This document shows positions 40,136-46,243 of a stretch of 64,000 nucleotides of DNA, piece after piece. The stretch spans positions 62,001 through 126,000 of the IMG/VR virus record IMGVR_UViG_3300047557_002769. One strand, given 5' to 3'. This stretch comes from a virus. Position numbers and translations under genes: made by a program. The notes beneath the pieces were generated by a model that worked only from the letters and a program-made list of their open reading frames with translations, was not told the origin of the DNA and made no database searches. How positions within the stretch are numbered: position 1 is the first letter of the stretch; every line of letters starts with the position of its first letter.

Positions 40136-40219
40136 CCATATTGAAACATACTGCACTAGTCAATTGAATACAGTTGACCAGTCTTCCTTATCAGTGAAGC
40201 GCAATACGTTTCAATATGG
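40136..40219 (-). repeat. Inverted-repeat-bounded element IR3
   Basis: 84 bp closed by a 19-bp helix (CCATATTGAAACGTATTGC with GCAGTATGTTTCAATATGG). Interior: CTTC-ACTGATAAG-GAAG, resembling an Ile anticodon arm, and a 9-bp hairpin ACTGGTCAA/TTGACTAGT. The first CCA is also the 3' CCA of tRNA-Leu(TAG). Confidence 0.8.
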
Positions 40220-40293
40220 TGCCCCAGAGGAGACTCGAACTCCTAAAATTTGGCTTCTAAGACCAACACGTATACCAATTCCGTCACCAGGGC
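40220..40293 (-). tRNA. tRNA-Leu(TAG)
   Basis: Acceptor GCCCTGG, anticodon loop CTTAGAA, T-loop TTCGAGT; the variable region is shorter than usual for Leu. 3' CCA runs directly into IR3. Confidence 0.85.
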
Positions 40294-40302
40294 ATTATAA
40301 CA

Positions 40303-40331
40303 ATTATATATTATCTTATTTTTAAAATCAA
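40303..40331 (-). promoter_or_regulatory. Sigma70-type promoter within the tRNA array
   Basis: Minus strand TTGATT (40326-40331), 17-nt spacer, TATAAT (40303-40308), just upstream of tRNA-Leu(TAG). Confidence 0.8.
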
Positions 40332-40335
40332 CTGG

Positions 40336-40407
40336 CGGTCCCAAGGAGTAACGATCTCCTTCTTCATGCGTGACAGGCATGCGTGCGTCCATGAACACTT
40401 TGAGACC
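40336..40407 (-). tRNA. tRNA-Asp(GTC) with A54/U58 T-loop
   Basis: Acceptor GGTCTCA/TGGGACC, anticodon arm CATGC-CTGTCAC-GCATG, G73, CCA encoded; T-arm AGGAG-ATCGTTA-CTCCT is of the altered class. Confidence 0.88.
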
Positions 40408-40414
40408 TTATGAA

Positions 40415-40645
40415 TTTGTTAAGCGCCAGCCACCACATACATCGGCTGCATTATCCGCAAATTATCCCGGGTGCGGTTATGATCGGATAAGCTCTTTTAC
40501 AGATAACTTATCTTCACCTAGGGTACGTCACAATAATAATCAGCAGGCGGGTGCCATGGTACGTCCTTGAACCGTCACCTTTTTACTATGCTAGATCTTG
40601 CAAAATCATCACACAGTGCCTTTTATTAGAGACACACTTAACAAA
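40415..40645 (-). ncRNA. Structured non-tRNA domain closed by an 11-bp helix
   Basis: 231 bp between tRNA-Asp and tRNA-Glu with no convincing gene. Ends pair over 11 bp (TTTGTTAAGTG with CGCTTAACAAA, one wobble). Internal stems include TTATCCG/CGGATAA, CAGCC-N12-GGCTG and GATAA/TTATC. GACGTACC occurs twice. Suggests a discrete folded RNA. Confidence 0.5.
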
Positions 40646-40651
40646 ACTTGG

Positions 40652-40723
40652 TACTCCTGAAGGGTTTCGATCCCTCTTTTCCGCCTTGAAAGGGCAGCGT
40701 CCTAGCCAGTAGACGACAGGAGC
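40652..40723 (-). tRNA. tRNA-Glu(TTC) with A54 T-loop
   Basis: Acceptor GCTCCTG/CAGGAGT, anticodon arm CTGCC-CTTTCAA-GGCGG, T-arm GAGGG-ATCGAAA-CCCTT: A54 like the altered class but A58 retained. Confidence 0.9.
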
Positions 40724-40733
40724 ATTATTCTGG

Positions 40734-40804
40734 CATCCCGGGAGGGACTCGAACCCCCACAAACGGTTTTGGAGACCGCTATGCTGCCATTACACCACCG
40801 AGAT
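40734..40804 (-). tRNA. tRNA-Trp(CCA)
   Basis: Acceptor ATCTCGG/CCGGGAT, anticodon loop CTCCAAA, T-loop TTCGAGT, G73, CCA encoded. Confidence 0.94.
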
Positions 40805-40805
40805 A

Positions 40806-41117
40806 TTAATAACCGTTTGCGAATACGGTTTTTTGAGTAACTTCTTGAACAAAGGCACCGCATGTATACGTATCACCTTGTCTTGCGACGTTACGACCGT
40901 TCGCAAATACATTAGGGCTAAACGAGTTGATAGTTGTTGAATAAACAGGTGGGCAGTGCGTGTGTGGAGTATTCGTATCATCTTTACGATGTATTCCTAC
41001 CCCTGCAACAAACACATTCGTAGAACAACTTAAAGTTCTAATAAGCCCCGGAACAATACATACCGGGTGTCCCGTGTTAACAATATCAACCTCGTCGCCT
41101 CTTGCAATTAATGGCAT
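40806..41117 (-). CDS. PAAR-repeat spike-tip protein
   Basis: 103 aa from the ATG at 41115-41117 with AGGAGG upstream; an upstream ATG at 41195 lies in tRNA-Cys. PLIARGDEVDIVNTGH, STNVFVAGVGIHRKDDTNTP and SPNVFANGRNVARQGDTYTC are PAAR beta-hairpin repeats with His/Cys metal ligands. Caps the tail spike (T4 gp5.4 role). Embedded among tRNA genes with a late-like box. Confidence 0.9.
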   Translation of the reverse strand: MPLIARGDEVDIVNTGHPVCIVPGLIRTLSCSTNVFVAGVGIHRKDDTNTPHTHCPPVYSTTINSFSPNVFANGRNVARQGDTYTCGAFVQEVTQKTVFANGY

Positions 41118-41133
41118 ATTATCCTCCTTTTTA

Positions 41134-41141
41134 TATTTAGG
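41134..41141 (-). promoter_or_regulatory. Probable late promoter (CCTAAATA)
   Basis: TAAATA-core box 17 bp before the PAAR gene, continuing TAAAAAGGAGG. Confidence 0.45.
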
Positions 41142-41152
41142 ATAATAACTGG

Positions 41153-41227
41153 AGTATCGGGTCAGATTCGAACTGACGGTTTTACGGATTTGCAATCCGT
41201 TGCCTTTGACCGCTCGGCCACCGATAC
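41153..41227 (-). tRNA. tRNA-Cys(GCA)
   Basis: Acceptor GTATCGG/CCGATAC, anticodon arm ACGGA-TTGCAAA-TCCGT, T-loop TTCGAAT, U73, CCA encoded. Confidence 0.93.
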
Positions 41228-41231
41228 ACTA

Positions 41232-41354
41232 CCATATTGAAACACACTGCACTATCTAGATGCTTAAGTAGCTGTCACCGGCCGGTTTGTATCTACTATC
41301 TACACCCTACGCTCTCTTGGCCAAGAGAATGGCTTGCAATGTGCTTCAATATGG
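41232..41354 (-). repeat. Inverted-repeat-bounded element IR4
   Basis: 123 bp closed by a 20-bp helix (CCATATTGAAGCACATTGCA with TGCAGTGTGTTTCAATATGG). Interior has a 16-bp palindrome TCTCTTGGCCAAGAGA and further potential pairing (TAGATGC region). The first CCA is the CCA tail of tRNA-Lys. Confidence 0.8.
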
Positions 41355-41425
41355 TAGGGCTGGAGGGTAACGATCCCTCTTCTACGGATTAAAAGTCCGT
41401 TGCTTCACCTTAAAGCTTCAACCCC
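41355..41425 (-). tRNA. tRNA-Lys(TTT) with A54/U58 T-loop
   Basis: Acceptor GGGGTTG/CAGCCCT, anticodon arm CGGA-CTTTTAA-TCCG, T-arm GAGGG-ATCGTTA-CCCTC, A73; CCA continues into IR4. Confidence 0.88.
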
Positions 41426-41432
41426 AATATGG

Positions 41433-41503
41433 TACCCACAACAGGTAACGATCCTGTGTCTCTCGGTTATCAGCCGAGTGCTCTACCTTTGAGCTATGCG
41501 GGT
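41433..41503 (-). tRNA. tRNA-Ile(GAT) with A54/U58 T-loop
   Basis: Acceptor ACCCGCA/TGTGGGT, D-arm GCTCAAAGGTAGAGC, anticodon arm CTCGG-CTGATAA-CCGAG, T-arm ACAGG-ATCGTTA-CCTGT, A73, CCA encoded. All stems pair; only the T-loop is unusual. First tRNA after a promoter. Confidence 0.9.
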
Positions 41504-41550
41504 ACTTAAAGTACTGATATGTAAGTTTTTAAAGAACAATTGATAGAAGA

Positions 41551-41579
41551 ATTATAACTCATCTATCGTTATTGCGCAA
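41551..41579 (-). promoter_or_regulatory. Promoter of the main tRNA array
   Basis: Minus strand TTGCGC (41574-41579), 17-nt spacer, TATAAT (41551-41556), ~48 bp before tRNA-Ile(GAT). Confidence 0.85.
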
Positions 41580-41602
41580 CTGTTACGACGACTGTTACGC
41601 AA

Positions 41603-41634
41603 TAAAAAACCCCTAGGGTTTTGAAGCCTAGGGG
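41603..41634 (-). terminator. Strong intrinsic terminator
   Basis: CCCCTAGG-loop-CCTAGGGG followed by TTTTTTATT on the minus strand; ends the small RNA and insulates the tRNA promoter. Confidence 0.9.
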
Positions 41635-41772
41635 TACGTGTTTAGAACAGTTTACTCTTTACACGTACCCCGGTGGATTATCCCACTCTGAGGCCACACA
41701 AATGCCAAAGCGATAGCCGGGCATTTGACTGCCTGTCGATCTCTTTGTTAGTTGATGCATTTGTGTTAACAT
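41603..41772 (-). ncRNA. Small structured RNA with own promoter and terminator
   Basis: About 170 nt from the expected start (~41772) to a strong terminator. Stems: CACAAATGC with GCATTTGTG (9 bp), GGGGTACGTGT with ACACGTACCCC (11 bp), then the terminator hairpin. A 33-codon frame (ATG in ACAAATGCATC, ending GYV) lacks a ribosome-binding site, so RNA function is favoured. Confidence 0.6.
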
Positions 41773-41778
41773 ACGTGA

Positions 41779-41807
41779 ATTATAAGCTATTTCTTAACTT
41801 TGTGCAA
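41779..41807 (-). promoter_or_regulatory. Early promoter of the small RNA
   Basis: TTGCAC (41802-41807), 17-nt spacer, TATAAT (41779-41784) on the minus strand. Confidence 0.88.
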
Positions 41808-41856
41808 CTGTTACATTGCGTGTTTCGTACTAATATATAGGCTTGAAAGACTATTT

Positions 41857-42477
41857 TTAATCAGTTTTTATATTATATTCCCACATTTTTGTAAAATCAA
41901 CTGTAAGATCTTCGCTGTACGCCCATTGAGGTTTATCTTCTTCGTATTTCCAATTAATTACCGGTTCGCCTTTTTTAATGATCGTAATATTAGAGAACTT
42001 TCCGTTACTAGCAGGCGCGTTGATAATAGCGTTAGATATCTTATAAGGTCGATTGCTAATAAACGTCAGAGTGTCTTCAAGATATTTTTGACGAGTGGTG
42101 TCATGGAACATCAGATAACCACCCACCTTAAGTTTATCCCAATACTTCTCTGCAAATCCAAGACGACTCGTTCTAAGACCATCCACAAAGATCAGATCAA
42201 CTTCAGGTACCTTATAAGGGTCGCCGTACTTGAACAATTTTACTTTCTCACTAGTACCAAGAAAGTCAAGACGTTTCTTCGTTAGTGCAAGCCAGTCGTC
42301 GTCTTCCTCGACGCTGATAATAGGGTTAGGTGAGACCTGGCTGAAGATCAGAGTACTACCTCCAACTCCAAACTCAAGAATAGATGCAGACTTACTACCA
42401 TATTCGGCAAGCAAGTCTGCATCTTCCAGGCTCAGCTTACCTACCCATTTAATTCCAGGTAGGTACTTAAGCATCAA
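41857..42477 (-). CDS. Class I SAM-dependent methyltransferase
   Basis: 206 aa. SAM motif I ASILEFGVGGSTLIFSQ, acidic loop IISVEEDDDWLALTKKRLDF, and VDLIFVDGLRTSR/GGYLMFHDT motif IV-V region. Target unknown; class resembles small-molecule or sugar methyltransferases. Shares 4 bp with the DUF932 gene. Confidence 0.8.
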   Translation of the reverse strand: MMLKYLPGIKWVGKLSLEDADLLAEYGSKSASILEFGVGGSTLIFSQVSPNPIISVEEDDDWLALTKKRLDFLGTSEKVKLFKYGDPYKVPEVDLIFVDGLRTSRLGFAEKYWDKLKVGGYLMFHDTTRQKYLEDTLTFISNRPYKISNAIINAPASNGKFSNITIIKKGEPVINWKYEEDKPQWAYSEDLTVDFTKMWEYNIKTD

Positions 42478-43451
42478 GCAGCCTCGGCGTACTCGACAGC
42501 CAGCTCCAGAGCCTTCTCTTTCTTAGCACGATTCAAACCGTACCAAGATGAGGTCAGACGGCTATCACGCGAACGACCCAGAGTATGATCGGTCATGTAC
42601 GTAACCGTGTTAAAGGCTTGCCACCAAGAACCTTCGGCAAACCGAGCACCAGGCTGGGTATGCAGAATAGCCATGGCTTCTTCAGCCTGACGAGAGATCG
42701 GCAGCTTGGCCAGATCAACCTTCTTAGCCTCATCCTTAGACAGAGACGGGAACACACGATTAAAATACTCAACCAGCGATTCACGCTTGTACTTCTTCTT
42801 ACCCAGGAATTCAGCCTGAGCCTTATAGTCATCAAGCTTATCCTTGGCGATACCCAGCATCGACTTCACCTGATCCCCGTCAAACTTCGAACGATGGTTC
42901 ACACGAACGCCATGCTTGGCCTCGGAATTGAGTGCCAGAGTCATGGTGTTGTTACAGACCACGCGAATCGGCGTAAAGCGAATATCAATCGAACGACCGA
43001 ACTCGTGGGGGTTAGAGAACAGAAGGAAGCCTTCGATCACATCACCACCAAACACCTCGAACGACTGCTTGATCTTAGCCAGAGCCCAGACCATTTTGCC
43101 ATCACGAAGAGAACCAGCGGTATCCATTTCCATGTCACCGGCCAGAACAAAGTCGTTGAAAAACTCAAACGCTTCCTGATTCTGAACAGGATTCCAGTTA
43201 TCGGTCACCACCGTCAGAACCTTATTATCGGTCGAACGAACCAGGGCACGAGCCTTAGTCAGAGAAGGACCAGAATCGGTATTAAAGTACAGTTCTTTCT
43301 TAACGACAGACCAGTCAAGATTTGCAGCCTTGAGCATCTGCTCCGGCGACACATCACTCGGCACTTTCTTACCCAGACCATGCCAGGGCGTTTCACCGGC
43401 GTAGGCCATCGAAGCAGTACCATCAGCAGCAATTTCAAGTTCATGAGACAT
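42474..43451 (-). CDS. DUF932 phage/plasmid-like protein
   Basis: 325 aa from the ATG at 43449-43451 with AAGGAA upstream. The N-terminus MSHELEIAADGTASMAYAGE TPWHGLG is diagnostic of the DUF932/LGT family common in phages and plasmids; GFLLFSNPHEFGRSIDIRFTP and VCNNTMTLAL follow. Function unknown, possibly nucleic acid related. Has an early promoter. Confidence 0.88.
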   Translation of the reverse strand: MSHELEIAADGTASMAYAGETPWHGLGKKVPSDVSPEQMLKAANLDWSVVKKELYFNTDSGPSLTKARALVRSTDNKVLTVVTDNWNPVQNQEAFEFFNDFVLAGDMEMDTAGSLRDGKMVWALAKIKQSFEVFGGDVIEGFLLFSNPHEFGRSIDIRFTPIRVVCNNTMTLALNSEAKHGVRVNHRSKFDGDQVKSMLGIAKDKLDDYKAQAEFLGKKKYKRESLVEYFNRVFPSLSKDEAKKVDLAKLPISRQAEEAMAILHTQPGARFAEGSWWQAFNTVTYMTDHTLGRSRDSRLTSSWYGLNRAKKEKALELAVEYAEAA

Positions 43452-43482
43452 TTTCAAGTTCCTTTTCAGTTAATGTACATCA

Positions 43483-43511
43483 ATTATATAGCGGTCGCAT
43501 GATGAAATCAA
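43483..43511 (-). promoter_or_regulatory. Early promoter for DUF932 unit
   Basis: TTGATT (43506-43511), 17-nt spacer, TATAAT (43483-43488), minus strand. Confidence 0.82.
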
Positions 43512-43516
43512 CTGTT

Positions 43517-44161
43517 TCAGTTAATGTTACGGGTCATCTTATCCAAATTTTCCCAAAAATCTGCATCTGTCGCGGAAATTTGCTGGTCCAGGAAGGATTC
43601 CGTATCAAAAAACTCATACCAACCCGTAGTTACGTACTTTTCCTGGGTGGGAGACGGGATTCCGCGGTGAATATGCGTAAAATGTGCGGGCCAAACCAGG
43701 GTCAACCCCTTTTCCGGCTTGATCCAGGTATTCTGATACAGAAATTCCGTTTCTCCACCGTCAGTTACGTCGTTCAGATAGGTCATGAAGGCCAGATGAC
43801 GGCGAAAGTACTGCGGATTCCCGTTATTTTCACAATGCCACACCGAATAATGCTTTCCAGGCTCGTATTTCTGAATATTATAGGGAAAAGACAAAGACCA
43901 GGAGGCAAGAGACTCGGTAGAATACTTATAAAGTGCTTTATACTGATTCACCACACCAGACAGAACCTGTTCATAATCGGTTATCAGATCCACATCCATA
44001 TCGGACGACGGGAGATAGGTATAGCCACGCGCTGAATGGGCTTGGAAATGATGGGCCCGTCTTGCCTCAAAGTCACTAACCATGCGATCGCAGATATCTT
44101 CATCGATGTACCAGCCACCGATGAAGTTCCATGCATCATTAATCTTGTGCTGCTTCATCAT
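43517..44161 (-). CDS. 2-oxoglutarate/Fe(II)-dependent oxygenase
   Basis: 214 aa. Double-stranded beta-helix with YEPGKHYSVWHCENNGNPQY (first iron His), FMTYLNDVTDGGETEFL, and LTLVWPAHFTHIHRGI (distal His and 2OG-binding region). Prolyl-4-hydroxylase-like; such enzymes are common in T4-like marine phages with unknown substrates. Confidence 0.82.
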   Translation of the reverse strand: MMKQHKINDAWNFIGGWYIDEDICDRMVSDFEARRAHHFQAHSARGYTYLPSSDMDVDLITDYEQVLSGVVNQYKALYKYSTESLASWSLSFPYNIQKYEPGKHYSVWHCENNGNPQYFRRHLAFMTYLNDVTDGGETEFLYQNTWIKPEKGLTLVWPAHFTHIHRGIPSPTQEKYVTTGWYEFFDTESFLDQQISATDADFWENLDKMTRNIN

Positions 44162-44408
44162 TAAAAATATTAGAGTAGATTTTCAGCTTTTCTTGTTTGG
44201 CTTTGATACGGTTCCATATATCGGTATCAGAGTATTCAATAACCTCGAGATCATAAACTAAGTTAATCATGCACTGAAGATCGGCCAGCTCTTGTTTCAG
44301 CTGTTCCTCATTATTAGGCATGCCAAAGCGTTTAATCTTACAGATAGCCTGAATAACCTCGGCACACTCTTCGGCTAGAATAGTCAAAATTTCATCGGTT
44401 TTATTCAT
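44139..44408 (-). CDS. MazG-like nucleotide pyrophosphohydrolase
   Basis: 89 aa. LAEECAEVIQAICKIKRFG then LKQELADLQCMINLVYD carries the ExxE...ExxD metal-binding pattern of all-alpha NTP pyrophosphatases. May hydrolyse (d)NTPs or modulate nucleotide alarmones. Overlaps the oxygenase gene by 23 bp. Confidence 0.78.
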   Translation of the reverse strand: MNKTDEILTILAEECAEVIQAICKIKRFGMPNNEEQLKQELADLQCMINLVYDLEVIEYSDTDIWNRIKAKQEKLKIYSNIFNDEAAQD

Positions 44409-44707
44409 CGAATCACAATATCGTTATACACATCATCAAGCGCTCCGTCATGATGACCATAGAGATCAAGATTCACATCAGTAGTAGGGAATAGCTGATC
44501 GAACAGTTCCTCACTTTTGGTAGTCTCGATGCTTACATTGACGCTCTTCCATTGACGAAGAACATGCAGTAGATCATTAATCATCTGTGTAGTATGCAGC
44601 GGATCCACATAGGACATAATTTCATATTTTTCACGATGATTAGACAAAAAGATGTTAACAGTAAGATCTTCGGTCTTACACGACAGATTTAGTGTTTCAT
44701 TACTCAT
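44405..44707 (-). CDS. Hypothetical protein
   Basis: 100 aa, acidic, alpha/beta (LTVNIFLSNHREKYEIMSYV; MINDLLHVLRQWKSVNVSIE). No motif recognised. 4-bp overlap with the MazG-like gene. Confidence 0.7.
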   Translation of the reverse strand: MSNETLNLSCKTEDLTVNIFLSNHREKYEIMSYVDPLHTTQMINDLLHVLRQWKSVNVSIETTKSEELFDQLFPTTDVNLDLYGHHDGALDDVYNDIVIR

Positions 44708-44715
44708 GATATTCC

Positions 44716-44808
44716 TTAAAAGAAGAGAAGAACAATTGGGCTAACAATCATACTGATCACCGTAAAGAGAATGAACAGTAGAATACAAGAACCAACAAAT
44801 TGAAGCAT
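44716..44808 (-). CDS. 30-aa membrane peptide
   Basis: ATG at 44806-44808 after AAGG; TAA at 44716-44718. Almost entirely hydrophobic (VGSCILLFILFTVISMIVSP then IVLLFF). A small early membrane peptide could alter the host envelope; role unknown. Confidence 0.55.
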   Translation of the reverse strand: MLQFVGSCILLFILFTVISMIVSPIVLLFF

Positions 44809-44821
44809 GATATAGCCTTTG

Positions 44822-44867
44822 TTAGCGCGCGCAGAAAAATTCCGGGGGTTTAGCGCGCGGAAAAATT
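44822..44867. repeat. GC-box direct repeat with A/T runs
   Basis: Two copies of TTAGCGCGCG-(CA)GAAAAATT with a 28-bp period, followed by TTTTTAAAAAAGGGGGG, in a 158-bp non-coding gap (44809-44967). The gap also has hairpins TAGTTG-N7-CAACTA and GGTACTATAGTACTGTGG. Possibly a regulatory or initiation site. Confidence 0.6.
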
Positions 44868-44967
44868 TTTAAAAAAGGGGGGACCGTTAACGCCTGTAAA
44901 CTAGTTGTATAGAGCAACTATACTTTTTTTCAGAAGTTGAGTGCCACAGTACTATAGTACCACTGTT

Positions 44968-44996
44968 ATTATACTACAAAGCCGTTAATACGGCAA
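44968..44996 (-). promoter_or_regulatory. Early promoter
   Basis: TTGCCG (44991-44996), 17-nt spacer, TATAAT (44968-44973), overlapping the end of the 44985 gene; reads toward the 30-aa membrane peptide and MazG-like unit. Confidence 0.78.
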
Positions 44997-45137
44997 CTCC
45001 TCGTCCCTATCCATAGTCTCAGCCACAGCCTCTACGAAAGACATGGGTACGTTAAGAAACCTTGCGGTCTCTGCATGCGACATGCCCTCTTCCAGGCACT
45101 CTTGAATATCCAGCATGAGTTCTGACATTTTCGACAT
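44985..45137 (-). CDS. Small HTH-like protein
   Basis: 50 aa from the ATG at 45135-45137 (upstream in-frame ATG at 45215 lies in the preceding gene). MSHAETARFLNVPMSFVEAV resembles a helix-turn-helix of the Sigma70-r4/transposase type. Similar one-HTH peptides recur at 52472-52594 and 52865-53059. Confidence 0.65.
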   Translation of the reverse strand: MSKMSELMLDIQECLEEGMSHAETARFLNVPMSFVEAVAETMDRDEELPY

Positions 45138-45141
45138 ATTC

Positions 45142-45324
45142 TTAGTCCGTATAAACAACCACCGTAGCACGACCGTCTTGGTAGCGCTCGACGTAGCCAC
45201 CGAAGCAAGGATCACCGTCTACTTCGACGAGAATCTCATTGTCGGTCTTCTTCTGATCGTTCTCATCGAGTTCGACCGTACAGGTATACTTAGCGTAGCC
45301 AATGCTTTTAGAAAGGATTTTCAT
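45142..45324 (-). CDS. Small early protein
   Basis: 60 aa, beta-rich, acidic (YTCTVELDENDQKKTDNEIL; GRATVVVYTD). Not recognised. Part of a four-gene unit reading from the 45739 promoter. Confidence 0.7.
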   Translation of the reverse strand: MKILSKSIGYAKYTCTVELDENDQKKTDNEILVEVDGDPCFGGYVERYQDGRATVVVYTD

Positions 45325-45325
45325 A

Positions 45326-45520
45326 TTAATACTTGAAGAAATCTACAACACGACCTTGTTCATTGACGATACGTGTGACCACATACGTCTCATCCAGTCT
45401 GCCTTTTGCCATCATACGAGCATCATCAAGATCCTCGAAATAAAGTACTTCGTCAGAAAGACCGGTCAGACCGTAGTATGTACCGTTCTTGTCTTGTAGT
45501 TCGATGTAGTATTCACTCAT
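45326..45520 (-). CDS. Small early protein
   Basis: 64 aa, acidic alpha/beta (YYIELQDKNGTYYGLTGLSD; LDDARMMAKGRLDETYVVTR). Overlaps the next upstream gene by 4 bp. Not recognised. Confidence 0.7.
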   Translation of the reverse strand: MSEYYIELQDKNGTYYGLTGLSDEVLYFEDLDDARMMAKGRLDETYVVTRIVNEQGRVVDFFKY

Positions 45521-45714
45521 AGGAAGTCGTAAGAAGTTTCGTTACCAGACTTGACGAAGGACAGAGCCGCCGTCACATTATTCCACAGATGATTAAAGAC
45601 CTTGACAGCTTCTGCGCTATCGTTCGTGGTCAGGAACAGAGTACCGTTGGCAAAGTAAGCCGGAGTATCCGTCACCTCAGCCACCACATTCAGAACATGT
45701 TTCTCGAATCCCAT
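45517..45714 (-). CDS. Small early protein
   Basis: 65 aa (VLNVVAEVTDTPAYFANGTL; AEAVKVFNHLWNNVTAALSF). Preceded by AGGAG and an early promoter; first gene of a short unit. Not recognised. Confidence 0.72.
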   Translation of the reverse strand: MGFEKHVLNVVAEVTDTPAYFANGTLFLTTNDSAEAVKVFNHLWNNVTAALSFVKSGNETSYDFL

Positions 45715-45738
45715 ATCGTTTCTCCTATCGATACGTGT

Positions 45739-45766
45739 ATTATACTGGCTTTGGTCCTGAGTGCAA
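45739..45766 (-). promoter_or_regulatory. Early promoter of the TTGCAC class
   Basis: TTGCAC (45761-45766), 16-nt spacer, TATAAT (45739-45744). Upstream flank GGTACCAG shared by several early promoters here. Confidence 0.88.
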
Positions 45767-45777
45767 CTGGTACCGGA

Positions 45778-45951
45778 TCAGACCGTAGGGTCTTCCGTCA
45801 TCTCTGCAACAGCTTTCGCGATCCCAAGATCCCACATCGGCCGGGTGACTTCATGCCACTGGTCGATGAAAAGGACATCACGCTTGCCGTTGCTAATCCG
45901 AACAACCAGCGTACCGTTGCGGAAAGGGCGTTCAATTCGCGAAACCGTCAT
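45778..45951 (-). CDS. Small early protein (57 aa)
   Basis: ATG at 45949-45951 with AAGGAG, TGA at 45778-45780. Sequence RIERPFRNGTLVVRISNGKR DVLFIDQWHEVTRP; beta-rich and basic at the N-terminus. Not recognised; sits between two early promoters. Confidence 0.7.
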   Translation of the reverse strand: MTVSRIERPFRNGTLVVRISNGKRDVLFIDQWHEVTRPMWDLGIAKAVAEMTEDPTV

Positions 45952-45963
45952 GTTACTTTCTCC

Positions 45964-46197
45964 TTACTCGTAGCTGTAGCAGGCGTACATGTTCAGATCG
46001 TGCTCGGCGCACAACCGATCCCAGTACATGTCATCGTACTGAGCCTCGACGACCTCGTCCTTGGCCTCGTCAGCCAGCATCTGAAGTTCGGCGTTGATGT
46101 CTTCGATCATAGCATCCTTCTCCATGGCAATCATCATGTCGTTCAGCAGGTTGCCAAACGCTGCATCGTACTCGGCGGTGGTGATTTCATTCATCAT
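45964..46197 (-). CDS. Small acidic early protein
   Basis: 77 aa, strongly acidic helices (LLNDMMIAMEKDAMIEDINA; MLADEAKDEVVEAQYDDMYW). Start MMNE follows the TATAAT by only ~7 nt, so the mRNA may be nearly leaderless. Acidic early phage proteins often mimic DNA, but this is speculation. Confidence 0.7.
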   Translation of the reverse strand: MMNEITTAEYDAAFGNLLNDMMIAMEKDAMIEDINAELQMLADEAKDEVVEAQYDDMYWDRLCAEHDLNMYACYSYE

Positions 46198-46204
46198 ACG
46201 TCGT

Positions 46205-46232
46205 ATTATAGTGCGTTTGGTCCTGAGTGCAA
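46205..46232 (-). promoter_or_regulatory. Early promoter of the TTGCAC class
   Basis: TTGCAC (46227-46232), 16-nt spacer, TATAAT (46205-46210); the TATAATACGACGTATGATGAATGA leader recurs before other early genes (in part at 48055). Confidence 0.88.
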
Positions 46233-46243
46233 CTAGTACCGGA

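Noticed and set aside
40370-40570. 66-codon plus-strand frame
   Set aside because: Starts inside tRNA-Asp antisense and crosses the structured domain; no ribosome-binding site.
39232-41354. IR elements as transposons or CRISPR repeats
   Set aside because: No transposase, no target-site duplications, no regular spacer length, and the repeats are inverted pairs forming RNA helices.
42585-43502. 305-codon plus-strand frame
   Set aside because: Antisense to the well-supported DUF932 gene, with composition of a codon-bias shadow and no ribosome-binding site.
45589-46236. 215-codon plus-strand frame
   Set aside because: Runs antisense over several small early genes and their promoters; a by-product of GC-richer codon usage.
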